Positions 19,394 through 28,720 of a stretch of 64,000 nucleotides of DNA are shown in pieces. The stretch lies in assembly GCF_001455205.1 (NCBI RefSeq), contig NZ_CP013341.1:1116001-1180000 (forward strand), given 5' to 3'. The stretch comes from Nitrosomonas ureae. GTDB lineage: Bacteria; Pseudomonadota; Gammaproteobacteria; Burkholderiales; Nitrosomonadaceae. Made by a program: the position numbers and the translations under genes. Under the pieces are notes generated by a model. It was not told where the DNA came from and did no database searches. It was given only the letters and a program-made list of their open reading frames with translations. Within the stretch, counting starts at the first letter, position 1; each line of letters starts with the position of its first letter.

Positions 19394-20823
19394 GACCGGC
19401 TCCTCAATAACTTACCGAAAAACAGATAGATTGTAGTAACGCTCAGAATGCTGCCCAGTACCAGGGGCGTGGCCCATAACTGCCACCATGGGGCATCGGC
19501 TGCAATGGCATAAGGGCGCGGCCAGGCGATATTGATCAGTTCGAATAATGCCCAGGCAAATGCCAGACTGTTAATGACCAATCCCCATTTTCCCAGCTTT
19601 AATTGTCCCAAATCCGGATTCCAGCGGCCGGTCAATCTGGCAAACAGCGCGACTCCGGTAGTGAATGCAAACATGGCATAAAGACCGCCTGTGCCAAATG
19701 CGATGATGGTCGCTACGGCATCGTCGTTAAGGCCAAATATTAATCCGCAACTTGCCAGCAGAACAGTAAAGAGAATGGCATTGCGTGGTGTGCTGGCTGG
19801 TGTGACTCTATTGAGTATGCCGGGTAAATTGCCTTCACGCGCCATTGAAAAAACAATGCGTGAAGTGTATTTGACTACCGATGCGCCACAGGCAAGAAAT
19901 GCGATCATGACAATCGCCAGAAACGGCTTCTCAATCCAGGCTCCGAAATGACTGGCGATTAACGGTGTAATCGGATCGGCGGTCACGCTGCTATGAGTCA
20001 AAACATCATGGTCAAAAGCCAATACCAATGAGGCCGAGTTGAAAATCACCACGGTCCCGACTGTACAGAGCGAAAAAAATATCGCCCGCGGCACCGCGTG
20101 TTCCGGCTGATGTGTTTCTTCTGCGGTAGTCGAACAGGCATCAAAACCGATGAATGCCCAGCCGGCAATCGCAAGTGCTGCGAGAAAAGCAGCGATGCTG
20201 CTGGGTGCTGTGCCGGTACCTAAATGCTGAAACAATTCCACAAAAGAATGTTGACGGAAAAACAGGAATAACAGGATCGCGATACCCAGTGATCCGACTA
20301 CCTCAGCATAAACCCCGAGCTTGATAACGAGCTTGAAAATATTGACATGTACCAGATTCAGCAGAGTGCACAGAGCCAGAAAAATTATGGCCCATAAAAC
20401 TTTTTCGCTACCGCTTTCACCTTCCGATCCAAAAAAACCGGCAAACCAAATGCCCCCGGCATAGGCTGTGGTGGTCAGCATGGCAATGGTGGAACTGACG
20501 TAAATGACCCCGGCATAATGACCGGCCGTGATGCCATAAAGCTGTCTCGCCCATTTGTACGCGCCACCGGCAATCGGAAATTGCGACGACAATTCCGCAT
20601 ACACGGTCGCCACCAACAATTGCATTAACAAACAAATCACTAGCGCAGCAAACCAGCCCCCACCCGTCACAGTGGTCTGCACACCTATGATCGCATAGAG
20701 ACCAACGATTGGCGATACCACTGCAAAGCCCAGCGTAAAGCTGTTCCAGATATTCATGCTGGGACGCATTGTATGCGTCACCGGCTTTGTTAACTCCTTG
20801 GCTGATTTTGAAGTTTTGAACAT
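19390..20823 (-). CDS. APC-superfamily permease, probable guanidine/urea-type substrate uptake
   Basis: 477 residues with about 12 hydrophobic segments and the APC-family features of amino-acid/GABA permeases (N-terminal G-F-A-V-V-S-P-I-V-G-L-Y, and G-F-D-A-C-S-T-T-A-E-E-T near TM6). It is the first gene of the operon, directly behind the guanidine-I riboswitch, with an AAGGAGA SD 7 bases before the ATG, and overlaps UAAP2 by 4 bp. Position suggests it imports the pathway substrate, guanidine by inference, but APC permeases vary widely in substrate and the sequence alone cannot decide. Confidence 0.85.
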   Translation of the reverse strand: MFKTSKSAKELTKPVTHTMRPSMNIWNSFTLGFAVVSPIVGLYAIIGVQTTVTGGGWFAALVICLLMQLLVATVYAELSSQFPIAGGAYKWARQLYGITAGHYAGVIYVSSTIAMLTTTAYAGGIWFAGFFGSEGESGSEKVLWAIIFLALCTLLNLVHVNIFKLVIKLGVYAEVVGSLGIAILLFLFFRQHSFVELFQHLGTGTAPSSIAAFLAALAIAGWAFIGFDACSTTAEETHQPEHAVPRAIFFSLCTVGTVVIFNSASLVLAFDHDVLTHSSVTADPITPLIASHFGAWIEKPFLAIVMIAFLACGASVVKYTSRIVFSMAREGNLPGILNRVTPASTPRNAILFTVLLASCGLIFGLNDDAVATIIAFGTGGLYAMFAFTTGVALFARLTGRWNPDLGQLKLGKWGLVINSLAFAWALFELINIAWPRPYAIAADAPWWQLWATPLVLGSILSVTTIYLFFGKLLRSRS

Positions 20824-20885
20824 AATAAGTCTCCTTGGTCGAGAAATAATAGCGAAAGATCCATGTATCAGCGATACACGACTAA

Positions 20886-20988
20886 TTTCTCCCGGGCTTT
20901 TATCCCTCCGTGGAGCCCCATTATCATGAGACCGGAAACTCTTGGACCAGTCACCTTGCCTATATTGGCCGGAACCCTAGTTTCCCAT
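20886..20988 (-). ncRNA. Guanidine-I (ykkC) riboswitch
   Basis: Read on the minus strand, the region holds the conserved blocks of the ykkC/guanidine-I aptamer in order: CTAGGGTTCCGG (20969-20980), a GACTGGTCCAAGAG block (~20937-20950), CCGGTCTCATGATAATGGGGCTCC, and ACGGAGGGATAAAA followed by AGCCCGGGAGA (20887-20911). Guanidine-I is an on-switch bound by free guanidinium. The aptamer ends ~65 bases before the permease ATG. No clear terminator hairpin with a U run is seen between aptamer and gene, so control of the AAGGAGA SD (translation) is as likely as transcription control. Confidence 0.9.
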
Positions 20989-21169
20989 TGATGTGCCGTG
21001 CATTTTAGCGACTAACGATATTGATAATTGCAGAGGTTCGGTTAGCGTAAAAAAGCACATACCGCGTCATTCTAAATTTGAATTCAGAAAAAAGCAATGA
21101 TGTGGTATCTGTCGTTTTGCTGTTTATTGGGATTCGCACATTGCAAAAAGCGTGCTCATCCACTCCGTG

Positions 21170-21805
21170 CTAATAAAACGTTGGCAGAGACATGCCCATC
21201 CAGAGCAGCGTAAGGATTATCATGGTAATCCCAACGCCTATCGTACCGACGATCATGCCAATAAGTATGGTAATACCGTCTTTACTGAGTAATCCCAATG
21301 ACATAATGAGTATTCCCCAGCCGGGCGGAAAATTGGTCAGAGGAATAGGAAGGGCTATGGATAAAGCAAAAACAAATGTAAAAACGCCAATAATTCTTTC
21401 CCAGGTATGTACGCTGATATAAGTCAGTCGCGGTTGCAAGCGTTGTTCAATTTTTTTGAGCCAAGGATTAGCCTTAGCAATCAGTTTTTCCATGCTGGAT
21501 CGTTTGATTTCTTTTTTTTCTATCCAGACGGGCAACCAGGGTGCTTGCATGCCCAGCATCATTTGTACCGAGAATATGAACAGCGGGATCGAGAAAAATG
21601 TTGTGTACCCTGGTGGCACCGGTACGGGAAGACAAAGCGGCAATGCGGCAATAGCGAGCAGAACGCCAAAACCGCGTTCGTGTAGTGTATTCTTGATCTC
21701 ACCGACTGTCAGGGTATCACTGCGATATACAACGACGACGTTTTCCAGTAACTCAGATGTGGATCGTCCGTTAATGTTATTGCTGTTACGGTTGTCATCG
21801 TTCAT
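21170..21805 (-). CDS. Exopolysaccharide synthesis ExoD family membrane protein
   Basis: 211 residues with the ExoD-family layout: a charged N-terminus containing L-T-V-G-E-I-K-N-T-L-H-E-R-G-F-G, a hydrophobic helical hairpin (~50-85) rich in Pro (A-L-P-L-C-L-P-V-P-P-G), a polar stretch, then two or three C-terminal TM helices with A-L-P-I-P-L-T-N-F-P-P-G. ExoD proteins are inner-membrane proteins linked to exopolysaccharide production and alkaline tolerance; mechanism unknown. It is monocistronic, upstream of and codirectional with the guanidine operon, but separated by 180 bp that include the riboswitch. Confidence 0.8.
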   Translation of the reverse strand: MNDDNRNSNNINGRSTSELLENVVVVYRSDTLTVGEIKNTLHERGFGVLLAIAALPLCLPVPVPPGYTTFFSIPLFIFSVQMMLGMQAPWLPVWIEKKEIKRSSMEKLIAKANPWLKKIEQRLQPRLTYISVHTWERIIGVFTFVFALSIALPIPLTNFPPGWGILIMSLGLLSKDGITILIGMIVGTIGVGITMIILTLLWMGMSLPTFY

Positions 21806-22280
21806 GGATGGTTTCCTTCAGTTCCATATCTTGTCACATCATTGTGTCGATTATATTAACGATAAGCGGCGCACGAAGCGTTTTTCTAAAATTTTCCGGG
21901 GATCTGTGATCTATTCAAAAAATATGCCGGTCTACGGAGAGCCAATAAAATTGGATCTTGCGACATATTTTTGAGATTTAACTTGTAATTACTCGTGATC
22001 TTACTGTGAGAGTAGGTGTAGGGCGTTCGGCACAAATTTATTTGCCATAAATACAACATCATGAATTTAATAGAATTAGATTGTAAGTGCGACATTTTGT
22101 CGCATTGATTATTTTTTAATTAAAAGTATTATCCGTCTCTGCGCTTAAATAAAGCGTGAAATGCCCATTCGTTTGATGTAAACCTCGATCTTCCTTTTCC
22201 TCCTCTGATAACGAAGGTTTTATCATAAATTTTTGTAAAAATGGTAATAAGCTTAAATATTAAAGGGAGTTTTATAAATA
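21806..22280. other. Intergenic region between exoD and a secreted-protein gene
   Basis: 475 bp of AT-rich sequence between divergent genes with no convincing gene. It contains a perfect inverted repeat TGCGACA-TTT-TGTCGCA at 22088-22104 which could be an operator or a weak stem-loop. The last bases (AAAGGGAG) are the SD of the plus-strand gene. Confidence 0.6.
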
Positions 22281-23060
22281 ATGAAATCATCAACACTTAA
22301 ATATCGTACTTTAATTTTGATAACTGCGGTTGGATTAGCTGGAGCTTGGCAGTCCGCATTCGCGCACACACGATTGAAAACACCGGAAGTCCAAGAAAAC
22401 GCAGCAGAGCACGGCAGTGATTATAATGCTGTAGTAGTTGGGCATGGTTGTACAAACCCAACAACCGGTGCAGTTGATGTTACTGTACTTGGAACCGTGG
22501 TTGTATTTCCCGACGGGAAGGACTCGATCATAACAGTCGATGGTGCACCGCACACCGGTGATTTGACCGATTTTGTAACAAATTGGGGCAATCCTGTTAC
22601 AAAAATTCAAGATCGCAGTATTTTTGACTTTGAGGACTATATCAAAGATTCGCTGGGTAATAAGCTTGGTTTTTGGACAGGTGGTGGTAATGGTTTGAAG
22701 GGTGGTTTTAGAGCCGTAATTCCATTTACGACGGCAGGTGTTATTATTAACGAAAGTTCATGCGCCAAAAGTGTAACATTCGTTCCTGGAATTGCTGATA
22801 TTTGTCAAATTACTGATGTTGCGGGTATTAATGCGGAAACGGCTAATATATGGGCACCGGCGGTTGGCTCTATATACGACGGTTCACCTGAGCGGCATGG
22901 GTATGATTCACCTGCCACCTTGAAAGTTGCTCGCAGCGCTACCCCTTTACCTGAATCCTGTGGTGTAGGGGTTGACGTAGTCGTTAAACCGTCTGCCAAT
23001 CAATTGGATCGCGATTTGCGCATAAACTTCAATGGCAGCCAGATCTGGCCTGCTCAGTAA
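22281..23060 (+). CDS. Secreted protein with a predicted N-terminal histidine after signal cleavage
   Basis: 259 residues. A signal peptide ends in QSAFA, so cleavage after A-F-A leaves His as the first mature residue (HTRLKTP). The mature part has a V-V-G-H-G-C-T-N-P segment, further Cys in SSCAK, DICQ and ESCGV (likely disulfides) and ends in N-F-N-G-S-Q-I-W. A free N-terminal His plus internal His and a V-x-H-G-C motif recall YcnI/DUF1775-type copper-binding proteins, which are similar in plan though I cannot confirm homology. It would be periplasmic. An AAAGGGAG SD precedes the ATG. A copper efflux system lies 3-9 kb downstream, consistent with, but not proof of, a copper role. Confidence 0.5.
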   Translation: MKSSTLKYRTLILITAVGLAGAWQSAFAHTRLKTPEVQENAAEHGSDYNAVVVGHGCTNPTTGAVDVTVLGTVVVFPDGKDSIITVDGAPHTGDLTDFVTNWGNPVTKIQDRSIFDFEDYIKDSLGNKLGFWTGGGNGLKGGFRAVIPFTTAGVIINESSCAKSVTFVPGIADICQITDVAGINAETANIWAPAVGSIYDGSPERHGYDSPATLKVARSATPLPESCGVGVDVVVKPSANQLDRDLRINFNGSQIWPAQ

Positions 23061-23239
23061 TCTAAAAGTAGTCAGTCAGGAGGTAGGATTCATTATCAGC
23101 GGTAGCAATGCCGCTGTAAGTTCGTGTCATTGATCAGCTTTCACCGCGTATTTTTGATAAAGAAGGTTCTTCCGTGGCGAGAAAAAACGCATAGACTAGA
23201 TACATATATTCTCAATTATCATCCCTATTTTCAGCGGTT

Positions 23240-23485
23240 TCACTCCGGTGAACCTGCCTTCCTTACGATAACCCGGTTAAAGGCGAGTTGATGCGGTAAA
23301 TCAAAAAATCTGACCGGATCTTTTAAAACCGTTTCCCGCTTTAGATCTACATCGGCATTGATGTAAACACGCGCATTTGCCAGACAAGGTCGCGAATCAA
23401 TTCCAGGGCGCGGTACCCAACTTCCAGCGGAACAAGCGCCGACGTATTGTCTCAAACTGCCATTGACGGAATAACAGTGAACCAA
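23240..23485 (-). pseudogene. Sulfotransferase gene remnant
   Basis: On the minus strand the residues D-V-D-L-K-R-E-T-V-L-K-D-P-V-R-F-F-D-L-P-H closely match the intact sulfotransferase at 32699-33559. DNA similarity extends over about 23291-23427 against 32900-33038 (for example CGCGAATCAATT and GGCGCGGTA blocks), then jumps to a match near 33115 (CAGCGGAACAAGCG), so about 75 bp are deleted. The 5' half with the P-loop-like PAPS site and the true C-terminus are missing. It is a decayed duplicate with no expected function. Confidence 0.75.
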
Positions 23486-23520
23486 CTACATTGAGATATC
23501 AAAAAATTTTGAGGTGTTAC

Positions 23521-25122
23521 ATGAAAACATTCATAACGATGGTCGCCATCGCAGCCTTTTTGTTTGCCGGTCCGCTGCAGGCGGATCGGAATCACCATCA
23601 TTCGGGCACTTTCGATCAGGAAAATCTGGGCAAGGTAAGCTTCCCGGTTTCTTGCACAGCGATGGCGCAAACGCAATTTAATCAGGCTGTGGCAATGTTG
23701 CATTCGTTCTGGTATGACGAGGCGGAAAAGGCATTTCGTCAAGTGACGGTGGCCGATCCGGATTGCGTCATGGGTTATTGGGGTGTTGCGATGAGTCTTT
23801 ATCATCAATTATGGGCGACGCCCCCGCTTGCAGAGGAGTTGCGGAAAGGACGCGAGGCATTACGACAGGTAAGCAAGCAAGCCATCAAAACAAAAAGGGA
23901 AGCGGCCTATCTTGAGGCTGCTGAATTCTTGTATCAGGATGATGAGGAAGTGGATTACGGCGCCCGGAAGTTGGCATACCAAAGTGCGATGGAGCGGATT
24001 ATGATGCAAAATCCCGATGATCTCGAAGCGATGGTGTTTTATGCGCTGGCTTTGATTTCCACAGCTTCTCCCAGTGACAAAACCTTTGTCAATCAGAAAG
24101 AAGCATTACGTTTGCTGCAAAAGGTGCTGAAACATCAACCGGATCATCCGGGGGTAACGCATTACGTCATTCATAGTAGCGATTATCCCGAGCTGGCCGA
24201 GCTTGGATTGAATGCCGCGCGGACATACGCGCGTATTGCACCGGCAGTGCCGCATGCGCTTCATATGCCATCGCATATTTTCATTCGGCTGGGATATTGG
24301 CAGGATGCGGTGCAATCCAATCTGGCGGCCGGTCATGCAGTAAAGGCGCATGCACACGAAAACGCATTGACTGAAACCTGGGATCAGCAGCTCCATTTCA
24401 TGGATTACACGATGTACGCTTATTTGCAAATGGGTGAAACCGAAAAAGCCCGGAAAATTCTGCAACAGCTGCAATCGATTAAGAAAGTGCGGCCGGAAAA
24501 TACCACGACCGCATATGCCTACGCGGCAATTCCGGCGCGCTATGCGATCGAACGCGCCCAATGGGATGAGGCTGCCGGACTTGACGTCAATCCAAGTGAT
24601 TTTCCGTGGCAACAATTTGGCTGGTGCGAAGCCATCACGCACTTTGCCCGTGGTTTGGGGGCGGCGAGAGTTGGAAAAATGACGGCTGCCCAGAACAGTC
24701 TGCAACGCCTGGAAACGTTACGTGATACCGACAGAGCCGCCAATAAAGACTATACCGCGGATCAAATCGAAATCCAGCGTTTGGCGGTTGCAGCTTGGGT
24801 GGCGCACGGGAAAGGCCAACCGGAGGATGCTGTTCAGCTTATGCGAGCTGCGGCTGAATTGGAAGACTCGACGGAAAAAGACAATGTTACACCGGGAGCC
24901 ATCATTCCTGCCCGGGAGTTGTTGGGGGAATTGCTGCTAGAACTGAAACGCCCCGATGAAGCGTTACAGGAACTAGAAGCTTCATTGATACGTACACCCA
25001 ATCGCCGTAATGGCATTTATCGTGCCGCACAGGCAGCCAGGCTAGCTGGGGATGGGTCGAAAGCCGAGCGGTATGAGCGGCAGTATCAGCAATTGACAGT
25101 ATCCAGTCAGCCGGGCGGATGA
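23521..25122 (+). CDS. Secreted tetratricopeptide-repeat protein
   Basis: 533 residues from the ATG at 23521, preceded by GAGGTG; an upstream in-frame start at 23491 would bury the signal peptide. The signal peptide (~1-19, cleavage near LQA-DR) leaves an N-terminus with H-H-H-S-G. About eight TPR-like helix pairs follow (F-N-Q-A-V-A-M-L-H-S-F-W-Y-D-E-A-E-K-A-F and similar), with conserved M-P-S-H-I-F-I-R-L-G in the centre. Such proteins are periplasmic scaffolds, often next to heavy-metal efflux genes. It overlaps the next ORF's upstream start by 4 bp and probably belongs to the cus operon, but no partner is proved. Confidence 0.7.
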   Translation: MKTFITMVAIAAFLFAGPLQADRNHHHSGTFDQENLGKVSFPVSCTAMAQTQFNQAVAMLHSFWYDEAEKAFRQVTVADPDCVMGYWGVAMSLYHQLWATPPLAEELRKGREALRQVSKQAIKTKREAAYLEAAEFLYQDDEEVDYGARKLAYQSAMERIMMQNPDDLEAMVFYALALISTASPSDKTFVNQKEALRLLQKVLKHQPDHPGVTHYVIHSSDYPELAELGLNAARTYARIAPAVPHALHMPSHIFIRLGYWQDAVQSNLAAGHAVKAHAHENALTETWDQQLHFMDYTMYAYLQMGETEKARKILQQLQSIKKVRPENTTTAYAYAAIPARYAIERAQWDEAAGLDVNPSDFPWQQFGWCEAITHFARGLGAARVGKMTAAQNSLQRLETLRDTDRAANKDYTADQIEIQRLAVAAWVAHGKGQPEDAVQLMRAAAELEDSTEKDNVTPGAIIPARELLGELLLELKRPDEALQELEASLIRTPNRRNGIYRAAQAARLAGDGSKAERYERQYQQLTVSSQPGG

Positions 25123-25178
25123 ATCGAAGACTGTGCGGATTTTATTTGTCAAATCCGGAAAATGTTTATAATAAAAAA

Positions 25179-25559
25179 ATGAGAGCGTATAACTGTACAT
25201 GGCTATTGGTTTTCTTTATGCTGTGGTTGCCCCTGCAAGGCGTCGCAGCGGCTGTTTTGTCCGTATGCGCGCAAGAGAAAAATTTTCACAGTCCTGTTGA
25301 CCAGTCGGCGATTGCCATCGACAAGCATCATCATGACGGCTGTCATAAGCAAGCGACCGATGACACGGCAAACCATGTGTTATCCAGCCTGCCCTGCGAT
25401 GATACGTCATGCAATGCTTATAGCAGTACGCCGATATTATCTGGCTACATAGTGCCACTGCTTCTCAAAATCACTTCTATTGTTATTTCATCGAATTCCG
25501 GATTCACATCGTTTGTTCCGGAGCAGCCGCAGCATCCCCCCCTCTCTGCCCCCCTATAA
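25179..25559 (+). CDS. Small periplasmic or membrane protein with HHHDGCH motif, upstream of cusCBA
   Basis: 126 residues from the ATG at 25179 (signal peptide ~1-24, L-P-L-Q-G-V-A-A-A). An alternative ATG at 25119 overlaps the TPR gene stop (ATGA) and adds 20 residues before the signal peptide; translational coupling makes it possible. The mature part has D-K-H-H-H-D-G-C-H-K and C-D-D-T-S-C, fitting soft-metal binding, then a hydrophobic segment (~85-105). Small His/Cys-rich ORFs of this kind often precede heavy-metal efflux operons (CopL or DUF2946-like). The function, probably metal sensing or buffering in the envelope, is an inference from position and composition. Confidence 0.5.
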   Translation: MRAYNCTWLLVFFMLWLPLQGVAAAVLSVCAQEKNFHSPVDQSAIAIDKHHHDGCHKQATDDTANHVLSSLPCDDTSCNAYSSTPILSGYIVPLLLKITSIVISSNSGFTSFVPEQPQHPPLSAPL

Positions 25560-25767
25560 TTTTGCCGGTGGCTTAGGCAAAACAGCGATTCTTCGCAAAG
25601 ATTCCGCGCGGCGGCTTGTCTAGCGCAGAAAGTGCAAGATCGCAAAATCCTTGGTATCCACTCATTCTCATTAGAGCGGACGAGATCACCTGTCGGGAGG
25701 CTAGCATGCTCATTTTATTCATTATTAGAACGTATTGGAAACAACAAAATTTCATTCGGAGGTTGCG

Positions 25768-27114
25768 GTGAATCGCGCTGGCATAGTTGCCATTGCATGG
25801 GTTGCGACTACGATCACAGCTCATGTACAGGCACAGGGGGAAGCCAGCAAAACCGGATCCCTCGTGTTCACGCACTCGGCTGCTACACATGAGTTCTCAA
25901 CCGTATCGCAATTGGGCAATACCCCATTATTGCCTGGGTTGATCAGAGAAGCGCTGGAAAACAATCCTGAAATCCAAGCGGCACAACAGGAGCGCATAGC
26001 GGCACAACAAAGAATTGCGCCGGCCGAGGCGCTGGATGATCCCATGCTCGAAGCGGGTGTGATTAATGCGCCGCTGGCGTCATCCCCCTTTAACCGTGAA
26101 GATATGACGATGAAAATGATCGGTCTGTCTCAGCGCTTGCCTTTTCCTGGCAAACGCGGTTTACGCAAGGAAGTTGCCAGCAAGGATGCACAAGCGATTG
26201 AATATGGTTATCAGGAAACAGTTAACCGGGTGATTCATAACCTGAAGACGGCTTATTTTGATCTGGGTCTTACGCGCGAGATATTTCAGTTGGTTGAGAA
26301 AAACCGGCAGACACTGGAATATTTCTTGCGCATTGCTGAAGAACGTTATCAAGTAGGGCAAGGCAGCCAGGCGGATGTGCTGAAGGCGCAGACACAGGTT
26401 TCAAGAATGCTGGACAGATTGCTGGAGCTGGAACGCGAGCAGCCTGTGTTTGAGGCGGAACTGATGCGCGCATTGGGACGCAGCACTCAAACCGAGGTTC
26501 TGGTCCCGGTGTTACTGCACATTCAGGAAACTCCCTTGAGTATGGAGATGCTGCAACAGGAGGCCATGCTACAGCGTCCGCAACTGTTGGCATTGCAAAG
26601 TCTGATTGCGCGCAATGAAAAATCCGTTGATTTGGCACGCCGCGCCTCCTATCCGGACTTCGATGTGCGTTTATCGTATGGCCAGCGTGACAACATGCTG
26701 GACGGTACTCGGCGCGATGACATGGTCAGTATGACGGTAGCGGTCAATCTGCCGGTATGGCGTGGCAGTAAGATCGAGCCGCGCATCTTGGAATCGCAAG
26801 CGCTGCGCGACCAGGCAGCCAGTTTGTATCAGGCACAACGTAACGAGGTGACAGCAAGGCTGCGGCAGCAAATTGCCGTGGCCGAACAAAGCCTGAAATC
26901 AATCAAACTTTATCAAACCACCATTCTGCCGCAAGCGCGATTGACGGTTGAATCCGCATTAGCCGCATATCAGGTGGGCCGGGTTGATTTTCTGACTCTA
27001 CTGGATAATCAAATGACGGTATTTGATTTTGAGACCAATCGCATCACCGCAATCGCCAATTACAACAAGGCGCTGGCGGAGATTGATTGGCTGGTGGGCA
27101 AACATGTGCACTGA
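25768..27114 (+). CDS. cusC: Outer-membrane efflux protein, TolC family (CusC/CzcC-like)
   Basis: 448 residues from a GTG at 25768 with a CGGAGG SD; a TTG at 25735 in frame lacks an SD. A signal peptide (cleaved near VQA-QG) is followed by two outer-membrane-factor repeats of helical coiled coil: the A-L-E-N-N-P-E-I-Q-A-A-Q-Q-E motif of each half and Y-Q-V-G-R-V-D-F-L-T-L-L-D near the end. It should form the trimeric outer-membrane channel of the tripartite efflux pump completed by the next two genes. The CzcC- versus CusC-type choice rests on the CusF-like domain in the adaptor. Confidence 0.85.
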   Translation: MNRAGIVAIAWVATTITAHVQAQGEASKTGSLVFTHSAATHEFSTVSQLGNTPLLPGLIREALENNPEIQAAQQERIAAQQRIAPAEALDDPMLEAGVINAPLASSPFNREDMTMKMIGLSQRLPFPGKRGLRKEVASKDAQAIEYGYQETVNRVIHNLKTAYFDLGLTREIFQLVEKNRQTLEYFLRIAEERYQVGQGSQADVLKAQTQVSRMLDRLLELEREQPVFEAELMRALGRSTQTEVLVPVLLHIQETPLSMEMLQQEAMLQRPQLLALQSLIARNEKSVDLARRASYPDFDVRLSYGQRDNMLDGTRRDDMVSMTVAVNLPVWRGSKIEPRILESQALRDQAASLYQAQRNEVTARLRQQIAVAEQSLKSIKLYQTTILPQARLTVESALAAYQVGRVDFLTLLDNQMTVFDFETNRITAIANYNKALAEIDWLVGKHVH

Positions 27115-27134
27115 TAATCATCCGGGAGCTTTCC

Positions 27135-28709
27135 ATGTCATCCATGATTAAATCGGCTTTGGCCGGAATCGCGTTGCTAGTCACGCTGGCCGCAGGCTAC
27201 TGGTGGGGTTATACGCAATCGCAAACAGCCGTAACAACGACAGCAACAGCAATAACCCACGCAGAACGCAAGATCCTGTATTACCGTAACCCAATGGGAT
27301 TGCCAGATACTTCTCCGGTGCCTAAAAAAGACCCGATGGGAATGGATTATCTGCCGGTTTACGACGGTGATGAAGCGCCCTCGGATCAGCGCATTGTGGC
27401 CATCAGCACCGAAAAAGTGCAAAAACTCGGCGTGCGTACCGAAACGGCGGAATTACGTGAACTGATACGTACCGTGCGCGCCGTGGCAACAGTGCAAACG
27501 GATGAACGCAAGCAATACACGGTAGTGACCAAGTTTGAAGGATGGATACAACGGTTGTACGTAAACACCACGGGACAGGCGGTCAGAAAAGGGGATGCGC
27601 TGATGGATGTCTACAGCCCTGATTTGATCGCCGCACAACAGGAATATCTGATCGCTGCGCGCGGTTTGCAATCCGTTGTCGATGGCGATCCGGATGTGCG
27701 CGCCGCGATGCAACGGCTGGTTACCAGCGCATTACAAAAGCTGCGCAACTGGGATGTCGCGGAAAGTGAAGTGCGGCATTTGCAGCAGACCGGTGAAGTT
27801 CGTCAGTACCTGACGCTGCGTTCTAAAGCTGATGGCGTGGTGCTGGAAAAGAAAGTCATTGAAGGGCAACGTTTCATGCCAGGAGAAGTGCTGTATCAAA
27901 TTGCCGATTTGTCGAGTGTGTGGATACTGGCCGATGTATTCGAACAGGATCTGGGCATGATTCATTCCGGCCAACCGGTAACTCTGCGCGTGGATGCGTA
28001 TCCGGACAAAATTTTCAACGGTGAAGTGGCTTTTATTAATCCGGTGGTGACACCGGAGACGCGCACCGCCATCGTACGCATCGTGCTGGCCAATCCCGAT
28101 GGCCTATTGAAGCCCGCCATGTATGCACGTGCCGAATTTGCATCGTTTCACCGCAAGGATAAAGTGTTGACCGTACCGGATTCAGCAGTGCTGGATACCG
28201 GAACCCGGCGCGTTGTCCTGGTGGATCTGGGGACGGGACGCTATGAGCCGCGCACGGTCAAGCTGGGCATGCATGCCGATGGCTATGCCGAGGTGCTGGG
28301 TGGGCTTCGAGCCGGTGAGGCCGTAGTGGTCAAGGCCAATTTCCTGATTGATGCGGAAAGCAATTTTAAAAGTGCGCTCAACAGTTTTGGCCACACGACG
28401 TACTACCCGGTATCCGGCGAGCAGGAAATCGCACCCAGCTCGGCGGTATTATCCGCTTCCCCAGTGCAATATCGCGGTGAAGGTAGCATAGAGGCGATCG
28501 ATTTTGCTCATGCGACGGTCACCCTTGCACATGGTCCGATAGCCAGCCTGAAGTGGCCAGCCATGGTGATGGATTTTCGCGTTCAAGAACCGCTGTTACT
28601 GCAAGCATTCAAACCGGGTCAGAAAGTCATTTTTGAAATCGCCGAAGAATCGGCGGGCGAGTTTGTCATTGTGCGCATTCAACCCGCAGATACGTTTCAC
28701 GATCACTAG
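27135..28709 (+). CDS. cusB: RND efflux periplasmic adaptor, CusB with fused C-terminal CusF-like domain
   Basis: 524 residues from the ATG at 27135 (GGGAG SD). After an N-terminal TM anchor comes a heavy-metal-binding domain with Y-Y-R-N-P-M-G-L-P and K-K-D-P-M-G-M-D-Y (Met-rich, Cu+/Ag+ type), then the barrel-sandwich, alpha-hairpin and beta-barrel domains of the membrane-fusion family. The last ~75 residues form a CusF-like OB fold: G-x-I-E-A-I-D, then L-K-W-P-A-M-V-M-D-F, with the Trp and Met used by CusF to hold Cu(I). In E. coli CusF is a separate protein; the fusion would deliver metal directly to the pump. Confidence 0.88.
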   Translation: MSSMIKSALAGIALLVTLAAGYWWGYTQSQTAVTTTATAITHAERKILYYRNPMGLPDTSPVPKKDPMGMDYLPVYDGDEAPSDQRIVAISTEKVQKLGVRTETAELRELIRTVRAVATVQTDERKQYTVVTKFEGWIQRLYVNTTGQAVRKGDALMDVYSPDLIAAQQEYLIAARGLQSVVDGDPDVRAAMQRLVTSALQKLRNWDVAESEVRHLQQTGEVRQYLTLRSKADGVVLEKKVIEGQRFMPGEVLYQIADLSSVWILADVFEQDLGMIHSGQPVTLRVDAYPDKIFNGEVAFINPVVTPETRTAIVRIVLANPDGLLKPAMYARAEFASFHRKDKVLTVPDSAVLDTGTRRVVLVDLGTGRYEPRTVKLGMHADGYAEVLGGLRAGEAVVVKANFLIDAESNFKSALNSFGHTTYYPVSGEQEIAPSSAVLSASPVQYRGEGSIEAIDFAHATVTLAHGPIASLKWPAMVMDFRVQEPLLLQAFKPGQKVIFEIAEESAGEFVIVRIQPADTFHDH

Positions 28710-28720
28710 GAGATATTGAC

